A program made the position numbers and the translations under genes. Shown here piece by piece: positions 1-6,500 of a stretch of DNA of 6,774 bases. Position 1 is the stretch's first letter, and the number at the start of each line of letters is the position of its first letter. The stretch is taken from NCBI GenBank assembly GCA_037131655.1, contig JBAXQP010000151.1, positions 1 through 6,774 on the forward strand. Reading direction: 5' to 3'. Source of the DNA: a bacterium. Lineage in GTDB: Bacteria; Armatimonadota; Fimbriimonadia; Fimbriimonadales; JBAXQP01. The notes below the pieces were generated by a model. The model had not been told where the DNA came from. It saw only the letters and a program-made list of their open reading frames with translations, and did not search any database.

Positions 1-1632
1 GTGGTGCTTGATAGTCCTGCGCCTGTTGCCGGTATGACGGTTAACTTGAGCAGTAACAATGGGGCAGCAACTGTGTCTGCAACAGTAACTGTTCCAAGCG
101 GTGTTGATAAGTCAGCAACATTCACCGTTACAACGACTGCAGTTGCGACGGATGTGACAGCGACTATTTCGGCTGTTACGGTTGATACACCAAAGACTTC
201 ACCGCTTAACATCTCAGCGCCAAGGGTTCAATCGGTAACGATTGCTCCTAGCAGTGTTAAGGGTGGTGTAGCTAATGCAACCGGTACAGTGACGCTAGAT
301 GGTCCTGCACCTTCAGTAGGCTTAGCGGTTGCCCTTTCCAGCGATAACACTAATGCCACCGTACCAACGAGTGTTACCGTTGCCGCTGGATTGACGACTG
401 CGACCTTTGCTGTTACTACCTTTGCGGTTGCTACGGATCAGACGGCAACCGTTACCGCTGACGTAAACAGCGATCCTAAGACAGCAGAACTCGATCTAGT
501 TGCGCCAAGAGTACAGTCCGTTAGCGTTTCCCCAACTTCGGTTAAAGGTGGAGTTGGTTCAACCGGTACCGTTAACTTGGACATCCCTGCTCCGGCTGGT
601 GGACTAACGGTTGACCTATCGAGCAATAATGCCGCAGCGATTGTAGCCGCTACAGTAATTGTTCCTGCCGGTACGACTAGTACAACCTTTGCAATTAGCA
701 CCATTTCTGTTGCTATTGACCGAACGGTTACTATTACAGCTAGCGTCAACGATTCATCAGCGACCGCTGGTCTGATTGTATTAGCGCCTGTTGTAACTGC
801 ACTTTCGGTATTACCAAGTTCAGTGAAAGGTGAAGTGGCATCAGTTGGCACAGTTAGTGTTGATACACTCGCTCCATCTGGTGGATTGACTGTCAACTTA
901 GGTAGCAGCAATGCTGCTGCGACAGTGGCGGCAACGACCATAATTCCTGCCGGTACTACAACAACGACCTTTAATATAGCAACCCACCCGGTAACGTCGC
1001 AGCAAACGGTTACAATTACTGCAACCGTCAACGCATCATCGAAAGAGACGTTCCTGAATGTACTGCCACAATTATTGGACTCGTTGGCAATCGATCCGGC
1101 TATCGTCAAAGGTGGCGTAGGTTCGTTTGGTACTGTAACACTTGATTCCATCGCGACTACGGGTGGATTGAGTGTAGTCCTCTCATCGAATAACTCGGCG
1201 GCGACAGTTCCTGCAAGTACCCTCGTTGCTGCGGGAGCGTTGACGAAGCAGTTCGCCATTACCACCTCTCCTGTGCTAGTTGATCAAGTCGCTACCATTC
1301 ACGCAACGCTTAACGGCTCATCGCGTGATGCGTTCTTGACGCTGAAAGCTCCGAGACTTATCCAGATGACAATTACCCCGAAATATGTAAGGGGAACGTT
1401 AACCACAACCGGTACCTTGACATTAGACAGCCCTGCAGCGGCTGGATTCACAGTCAACGTGTCAAGCGCTGATCCAGCAGCTACAGTGCCTGCAACTGTG
1501 GTCTTTGCTCAGAATGAGACGACGCATACGTTCACAATCACAACCACTGATGTCCTAAAGACAACACCGGTTTTGATAACAGCAGTGAATGCAGGCGTTT
1601 CTGTCCAGGCTGAAGTTTGGGTACTGCCATTG
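1..1632 (+). repeat. Tandem ~94-residue Ig-like repeats (one partial plus five full units)
   Basis: The unit is about 282 nt long. Units start at nucleotides 1 (truncated), 226, 511, 793, 1075 and 1357, and the last ends near 1632. The copies are clearly homologous as protein but well diverged as DNA; only short identical stretches survive, such as TTCCTGCCGGTAC at two equivalent sites (662-674 and 944-956). This suggests old duplication rather than recent expansion. The last unit is the most degenerate: it reads VRGTL where the others have VKGGV or VKGEV, has GF in place of GGL, and lacks the VPAG turn. Confidence 0.85.
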
Positions 1633-2064
1633 CCGAAACTCACCCTTGTCTACCCACCTGAGTCAAATGGTTCGACTGTTGCAAAGGGTATTACCGTAAG
1701 ACCTGGAGCTAAACTACCGATCATGGCATTCATCGGTAGTGACGAACTTGGCGCTCAACTGATTGACACTGTGTTAACAACAGTTGTCGTATCGGTAGTG
1801 GGACCAAGTGGCCAAATCGGATCGGATATTTCGCTTGTACTGGTATCAAATACACCAACAACCTATCAAGGTCAGTTTGGATATATGTATAAAATCCCTG
1901 TTCTTTCACCGGATATCACTCCGGTAATTACTACCCCCACGCCCTTCAAGGTCTCTTCGACCATTCAATATCAAGTGAGGGGAACGGCAAATATCTGGTC
2001 GCAGGGGATACACTTCCCAACATCAAACAAGACGAGCTACTTTAAAGTGCAGTACATCAGGTAG
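1..2064 (+). CDS. Large exported protein of tandem bacterial Ig-like repeats (5'-partial)
   Basis: The frame is open from the first base to the TAG at 2062-2064 (687 codons seen). The GTG at position 1 is not the true start: the first residues (VLDSPAPVAGMTV) align with the middle of the repeat unit, so about 20 residues of that repeat, plus the signal peptide and perhaps more repeats, lie upstream. Six repeats are visible at residues 1-75 (partial), 76-170, 171-264, 265-358, 359-452 and 453-544, each 92-95 residues when complete. The shared core is VKGG, GTV.LD, GGL.V.LSS.N.AATV, VPAG and TVTITA. A different 143-residue region (545-687) ends the protein. The sequence is rich in Ser, Thr, Val and Ala, low in charge and has no cysteine, as expected of extracellular beta-sandwich stalks. 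No catalytic motif or transmembrane anchor is visible. Known for such repeats: adhesion or surface structure. That this protein is an adhesin or surface fibre is inference. It is followed by an outer-membrane barrel gene after 32 nt, probably in the same operon. Confidence 0.88.
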   Translation: MVLDSPAPVAGMTVNLSSNNGAATVSATVTVPSGVDKSATFTVTTTAVATDVTATISAVTVDTPKTSPLNISAPRVQSVTIAPSSVKGGVANATGTVTLDGPAPSVGLAVALSSDNTNATVPTSVTVAAGLTTATFAVTTFAVATDQTATVTADVNSDPKTAELDLVAPRVQSVSVSPTSVKGGVGSTGTVNLDIPAPAGGLTVDLSSNNAAAIVAATVIVPAGTTSTTFAISTISVAIDRTVTITASVNDSSATAGLIVLAPVVTALSVLPSSVKGEVASVGTVSVDTLAPSGGLTVNLGSSNAAATVAATTIIPAGTTTTTFNIATHPVTSQQTVTITATVNASSKETFLNVLPQLLDSLAIDPAIVKGGVGSFGTVTLDSIATTGGLSVVLSSNNSAATVPASTLVAAGALTKQFAITTSPVLVDQVATIHATLNGSSRDAFLTLKAPRLIQMTITPKYVRGTLTTTGTLTLDSPAAAGFTVNVSSADPAATVPATVVFAQNETTHTFTITTTDVLKTTPVLITAVNAGVSVQAEVWVLPLPKLTLVYPPESNGSTVAKGITVRPGAKLPIMAFIGSDELGAQLIDTVLTTVVVSVVGPSGQIGSDISLVLVSNTPTTYQGQFGYMYKIPVLSPDITPVITTPTPFKVSSTIQYQVRGTANIWSQGIHFPTSNKTSYFKVQYIR
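1633..2061 (+). other. Unique C-terminal domain of the Ig-repeat protein
   Basis: Residues 545-687 break the repeat pattern and start at PKLTLVYPPE. The region alternates hydrophobic strands (TTVVVSVVGPSG, DISLVLVS, YQGQFGYMYKIPV, STIQYQVRGTA, SYFKVQYIR) and looks like an all-beta, Ig-like or bacterial macroglobulin-like fold. This is judged only from the strand pattern. It contains aromatic residues that are nearly absent from the repeats. Its terminal position makes it a candidate for binding, capping or surface attachment, which is inference. No LPXTG motif, autotransporter barrel or dockerin motif is present. Confidence 0.5.
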
Positions 2065-2082
2065 CGGCGAGTGCCATATCAT

Positions 2083-2088
2083 AAGGAG
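2083..2088 (+). promoter_or_regulatory. Strong Shine-Dalgarno (AAGGAG) for the outer-membrane barrel gene
   Basis: AAGGAG lies 8 nt before the ATG at 2097. This spacing selects that ATG over the in-frame ATGs at 2106 and 2112, which are too far from the motif. No promoter is evident in the 32-nt gap after the upstream stop, which supports co-transcription with the Ig-repeat gene. Confidence 0.85.
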
Positions 2089-2096
2089 AAATTACG

Positions 2097-3269
2097 ATGA
2101 AAACTATGAAGATGAAATTAGTTATAATCGGTTGCTTGGCTGGCTTGGCATGCGCCGTATGGGCCGATAAGCCACCTGATTCTGTACAAGGCGTTGCAGT
2201 TGGCGCCAGGGCTACGGGAATGGGAGGAGCGTTTACAGCCATTGCTAACGACGCTACTGCCAGTTTCTGGAACCCAGCCGGTTTGGCTGAGTTGAAGACC
2301 TTTGAAGCGACATTGGTGCTGAGCACTGTACCAACATCTGAAACGCTTGTTAAAGTGGCAAATAACTTTAGCAACCCGGTGTCCTCTACTACAAGTTCAC
2401 CGACGGGTTTTGACCCAATGTTTGCAAGCGTGGCGCTTCCGATAAAGAGCCTGTTTCCTCGTAGTAAAGCTGAAGGAATTCTTTCTTTAAGCTTTACCCG
2501 AGGCGGTTATTTTGACGAAACTGTCAGAGCGGTTAACTTACCTGAAGCAGTAGACCCCAATGATCCTCCTCCGCTATACCCAAATGTGGAGAACTATGTT
2601 GAACATAGACAGATCATAACTGACTACTACACACTGGCCTATGGGGCAGAGACCAAGGGTATCCGCTGGGGTATCGGTGGTATCTATGCCACCCAGAAGT
2701 ATGAGTATGCGAGAAAGGGTGACATCACAATTGGTGGTTCCGGTCAGGTGCTTGTTGGAGCGCTCGACACTGATCCTATCAGTGATAGCAACTCTGGCTT
2801 TGGCGCAATCGTAGGTCTTCAGGGGCTAATTAAAGGCAAAACAAGAATGGGCTGGGGTATTTCGTATCGCAGTCTAATTGATGTTAAAGCCGACAATGGG
2901 TTTAGCAATGAAATTCCTGATCGCCTATCAGTTGGCGTATTCTTTGCTTTGCCTAAGAACTGGGGACTGGTATCAATCGATACTCATACCTATGGTTCTG
3001 CAAACAGTGACCTTGAAGACGACCGCGCCAATATTACTGACTGGTGCATCGGCTACGAGAAGAACTTTGCAACAAAGAAGGGGTATGTAATTCCCCTCCG
3101 CCTAGGCGTCGCAACTAACAAAGCGGCAAACAGGTTCTTCGTAGACCAAACAATCTATACCTTTGGTACCGGCCTTCGAGTTCGCAACTATGAATTCGAA
3201 CTAGCTACTTGGATGGGTACGAAGGCAAAGACCGCTTCGTTCATGTTCTCGGCCACCTATCGGCCGTAA
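2097..3269 (+). CDS. Outer-membrane beta-barrel protein, PorV/UPF0164/FadL-like
   Basis: This is a complete gene of 390 residues, a normal length for the family. Residues 1-23 form a signal peptide: lysines at 2, 5 and 7, a hydrophobic core, and likely cleavage after AVWA with D24 as first mature residue. Residues 36-63 carry the family hallmark GARATGMGG followed by FTAIANDATASFWNPAGLA, the N-terminal hatch-like segment typical of PorV/PorQ, UPF0164 and FadL-type barrels. The rest alternates amphipathic strands and turns. Late signatures include PDRLSVGVFF, WCIGYEKNF, PLRLGV (333-338) and FGTGLRVRNYEFELA, and the protein ends on a beta strand (FMFSATYRP). Known family members are outer-membrane barrels for hydrophobic substrates (FadL) or partners of secretion (PorV in type IX secretion). 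Which role applies here cannot be told. It probably shares an operon with the Ig-repeat gene upstream and ends at the hairpin just downstream. Fold and location are well supported; substrate is unknown. Confidence 0.88.
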   Translation: MKTMKMKLVIIGCLAGLACAVWADKPPDSVQGVAVGARATGMGGAFTAIANDATASFWNPAGLAELKTFEATLVLSTVPTSETLVKVANNFSNPVSSTTSSPTGFDPMFASVALPIKSLFPRSKAEGILSLSFTRGGYFDETVRAVNLPEAVDPNDPPPLYPNVENYVEHRQIITDYYTLAYGAETKGIRWGIGGIYATQKYEYARKGDITIGGSGQVLVGALDTDPISDSNSGFGAIVGLQGLIKGKTRMGWGISYRSLIDVKADNGFSNEIPDRLSVGVFFALPKNWGLVSIDTHTYGSANSDLEDDRANITDWCIGYEKNFATKKGYVIPLRLGVATNKAANRFFVDQTIYTFGTGLRVRNYEFELATWMGTKAKTASFMFSATYRP

Positions 3270-3283
3270 CTTAAGTCACTTAC

Positions 3284-3320
3284 GGGTGGGACACAATCTG
3301 TGTCCCACCCCACTGCTTTT
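3284..3320 (+). terminator. Probable intrinsic terminator after the barrel gene
   Basis: GGGTGGGACACA (3284-3295) and TGTGTCCCACCC (3299-3310) are perfect 12-bp complements around a 3-nt loop (ATC), starting 14 nt after the TAA. The T-run (TTTT, 3317-3320, then GCTT) is short and offset by six bases (CACTGC), so termination may be incomplete or may partly serve RNA stability. A second, oppositely directed role is unlikely because no minus-strand gene faces it. Confidence 0.75.
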
Positions 3321-3347
3321 GCTTGACTTGTATTTTAAGCAAAACTC

Positions 3348-3478
3348 TAACATACTCTTAGCCTTAACCGTCGTATAATAATGAATGGTGCTGGGTTTTT
3401 TGATGAGTATGTTATATTCCGCCAGAGAATTATTAAAGACGTTTATTTAACATTACCGGCACTCTTGCTCATACTCAT
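3348..3478. repeat. Three alternating copies of CATACTC/GAGTATG (two overlapping inverted repeats)
   Basis: TAACATACTC (3348-3357) is a perfect 10-bp inverted match to GAGTATGTTA (3405-3414), with a 47-nt spacer that includes the TATAAT box. The middle copy, read as ATGAGTATG (3403-3411), is also a perfect 9-bp inverted match to CATACTCAT (3470-3478). The middle element could thus pair with either flank in RNA, or the three sites could be operators. Caution: ATGAGTATG also occurs inside the barrel gene (2701-2709), so the word is not unique to this region. Confidence 0.4.
3374..3379 (+). promoter_or_regulatory. Candidate -10 box (TATAAT) for the large downstream gene
   Basis: The hexamer matches the sigma-70 -10 consensus perfectly, but the bases 16-18 nt upstream (around CATACT, 3351-3356) are a poor -35 and there is no TG extension. 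Initiation here would give a leader of about 155 nt. An alternative is TTGACT at 3323-3328 with TAACAT at 3348-3353 (19-nt spacer, weaker -10). Either would serve the gene at 3542. Confidence 0.3.
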
Positions 3479-3531
3479 TCGTACATGATAAGTAAGCGTG
3501 TACTTGAAATGGATCCCTGGATTGTATGTAT

Positions 3532-3535
3532 GGTG
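3532..3535 (+). promoter_or_regulatory. Weak ribosome binding site (GGTG) before the large gene
   Basis: GGTG ends 6 nt before the ATG at 3542 and can pair with the CACC part of the 16S rRNA 3' end, but no AGGAGG-like core exists. The in-frame TGA at 3539-3541 directly precedes the ATG, so the start cannot lie further upstream. Confidence 0.3.
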
Positions 3536-3541
3536 TGTTGA

Positions 3542-6500
3542 ATGATTTTGCGTTGGTTCGTTGTTTTAGTTTTTATAGTTTCTTTTACAATCGGAGCTTT
3601 AGCTGATAGCCCTGATTATAAGAGTAATTATGATAAAGCCAAGCAGGCAGTTAAATCAAAAAGCTGGCTGCGTGCAATTACTTTGTTCCAAAGTACGCTT
3701 AAAAGCAGCTATAATGACTCTCCTTATGATGACCCCTACCATAACTTCGAATCTCCTGAAAGCGGACGCGCCGATACTGGTCCCTATTCGCCTTATTTAG
3801 GGATTGGCTATTCCTACTATCAGCTCTATTTAGCGGGCGGTGAGCCAAATCAAGTCAGTCCTGATGATGCGCTTAAAGGTTCAGTGGAAGCATTGCGCAA
3901 AGCAGCACAGACCGGAAGCAATCATGCGGCATACTATTATTTATTAAAAGCTTTACTGGCGCAGGCTGATCGATGGCAATCGCAGGGTCTTGATACGTCC
4001 TCAATATTTACAGAAATCGAGAAGAGGTTCAAAGAAAAAGATCAAATTTCAAAGTTTTCAAAGTTTCGGAAGGATTATGATACCGGTGTGTTGGGAGAGG
4101 ATGGGCAGGTTTATCAAAGTCCTTCATCGCCTGAGTTTGCGAAGAAAATGGAAGAATTGGCAGGCGCTTTTGATAGACCGTCTTTAGGTGATAACAGTGT
4201 GCCGTTTGAAATCGCGGTCCCATCTTTGAAAGGTACCGCGACTATTAAAGTTTATGCCAATGATCCGAGCGCTTATCAATTTACGCTTAATTTTCCTGGA
4301 TGCCCGGTTTTTCAGAGTACGGATAAACCACTGCAGATCCCAAGTGATAGCGTTCGTAAATATTGGGCTGTTACGATACCAATCAATTTATCTTCCGTTA
4401 AAGACCCCGAAGCGCGCATAAAGATCGCACGTGGGTTGAGGAATAGGATGGGTTTGCAGGGAAATGTTGTTGTCACCCTGAGCGATCCCAAATTCCCCCA
4501 ACCGCTTCAGCAAGATGTGAAGATGGTGATCGGCGCAAAAGAACGTGATTACGTTGATATCATCCCCGGCGACCAACTCGCATTCCCTGTCGGTGTAAAT
4601 GAATACTCCACGGTCATCCCTGATGATCAGGGCATCTTGTCGGTGAGTTGGAAATATTCAGATGAAGCTGCTCCTCACCTCTTGAGTCCTGGTGATACAC
4701 TAAAGATAGCTTTAGGTACAGGTCATAGCCAGGTTGAAGTGACGGTCGATAGCCTTCTGATGAGTGGCCTTGCCCAGACAAAGAAGTATGCGCTTGTATC
4801 TGGATGGGGCACCGGTTTGGCCGGGGTTATCGATACTGACATTAATGTTGCAAGGGTCTCCGGCTCTATGGTCGCCACTTCTGCTGTGAAGTCAGTGGTT
4901 GTTGATGGTGTAGCTGTGCCGGTAAGTATAGCTCCTAACGGAATTAATTCGGTGTCTGTAAGTTTCGAAAATGTATTTATTCCGCTTAAGGGAAATACAG
5001 CTTTATTAGAACTAAAGGATGCCACTGGACAGGTGATTGGATCGCAGCAGATTAGCCTACAGAACGTTCCGCTTTTTGCCAAAGGAGCCGTTTGGCAGCA
5101 GATCGCCGATACCTATCGAGCATCGGCTCAACCTACTAAAGAAGAGATTTCAGCGCGTTTGGTTACACGAGCGAGCGCGTTGTTAAACAAACAACTCGAG
5201 CTATCGCGCAGCAATCTGGAGGCATCGAATGCCATTGCTGCCGCGGTCAAGAGCCTGAAACCAGGTGGGAAAGAGGCCACTCAGATTGCGAGTATGCAAG
5301 TTGACTACAAGACAGCTTATGAGAAGACCCTTTCTGATAAACTTGGTTTGCAAGTTGTTATTGCCAAGGCTCTAAGAAATGGGGCACAGGTTGTTCTTGT
5401 AAAGGCTAATACAGCCTCATTAAATGAATCGGTATCAAATGTGACCGTCCGTTATGATGATGGCGCAGGCTATAAGTCAGAAGTGACATCACAGAAAGCT
5501 GATGAATGGATACCGCTCGTCATTACTCCGGGGCAGGGAACTTTGGTTGCTTCCGTCAAAGTTGCTAGTAAGGCTGAACCCTTTCAATCAAAACCTATTT
5601 CTATCGCAAGCGCCCCTTTAGTAAGTGAATCGAGTTTGTCTCAAAAGTGGCAAAGTGTTGTTGCCAAGACTGACCTCAGGGCGGTTGTGCGAGATGGCAG
5701 TCTGTTAGATTCAGAACTGAAGACGCGCTATGTGTTTGTGGCTAAAAAACGGGCTGTATTATTATTGACTTCTGCACAGGGCGGTGACCTTGTTGACGCA
5801 CAAACTTTCATTGATGATTTGAACGAGCTTTCGCCTCAAGATGCCGGACCTTTAGCTCAAAAGATGGCATCTATTCGTGATACCCGCAACGATAATGAGT
5901 ATCAGGTAGCTTTGAAACAGATTTCTGTTGTCTGGAGCAATAAACCTGAGGATTTGAAGACAACCGGTGGACAGGTGAAGGTTGCGGTTGCTAACCTGAA
6001 CACCGATAAAGTCGAGATTCATTTATTGGTTGATGGAGAAGAGGCCGATTGGAAGCAGCCGCTTCAAATAATGCCTTATAAAAAGTACGAATTTATTCTT
6101 CAAGCAACCCCTAAGGGCAAGGATCGTCGTCAACAAATCTCTAATGCCATCGCCGTTTGGAGTCCTGGAGTTAAGTTACAGGCGTCCGGCAAGCAATCAC
6201 CGCTTAGGGCTTTGAACTTGGGAACGCTTACTGTCGATGCGCCAAAGCCGGGGAGTTCGCCAGGTTATTTTTATTCCATTGTGCGTAAAGATGATGATCG
6301 GGAAATCTATCAGAGCAAAACTCCTTCGACTGATGCTCAGATGGATTTGAGCAATATCCCGATGATGGAAGACTTAAAAGCCGGCGACTATTATGTGCGC
6401 CTTTGGTATGGGGATGCCCAAGTTTTGGCATGCTCGACAGGCAGTGTGCGTGTCCAGGTCGAATTACCGCCTCCAGTTGAGATCAAATATGCTGTTCGTC

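Larger units (their letters stand above)
3270..3541. other. 272-nt AT-rich intergenic region with terminator, possible promoter and repeated heptamers
   Basis: This is the only sizeable gap between genes in the window. Its first 50 nt hold the terminator hairpin. The remainder is AT-rich, with no long frame on either strand, and contains a TATAAT hexamer, three heptamer copies in alternating orientation, and an 18-codon open frame (3485-3541) whose TGA abuts the next gene's ATG. It is probably the control region of the downstream large gene. Confidence 0.6.

Noticed and set aside
438..1265. 275-codon open frame on the minus strand across the Ig repeats
   Set aside because: It lies wholly inside the repeat gene, its translation mirrors the Ala/Thr/Val-rich codons of the sense strand, and it has no start context or family features. 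It is a shadow of a repetitive coding strand.
1633..2061. Type IX secretion C-terminal sorting domain on the Ig-repeat protein
   Set aside because: The position and the neighbouring PorV-like barrel made it attractive, but the PNP-type start, the GK turn and the terminal G.Y.V.V pattern of known type IX signals are not present.
2097..2170. Lipoprotein signal at C13 or C19 of the barrel protein
   Set aside because: IIGC at residues 10-13 is too close to the N-terminus for a full hydrophobic core, and GLAC at 16-19 lacks a proper -3 residue. A standard cleavage after AVWA fits better.
2057..2374. 105-codon minus-strand frame over the barrel gene's 5' end
   Set aside because: It overlaps the signal peptide and hallmark motif of a well-supported gene and resembles nothing by itself.
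3284..3310. Hairpin as a mobile-element end or recombination site
   Set aside because: No transposase, target duplication or second copy is seen. Its position 14 nt after a stop codon, followed by T-rich sequence, fits a terminator.
4723..5082. 119-codon minus-strand frame inside the large gene, with similar short frames at 4029-4223, 4388-4576 and 6228-6431
   Set aside because: All are nested opposite a continuous 1077-codon plus-strand frame and show no independent coding signal.
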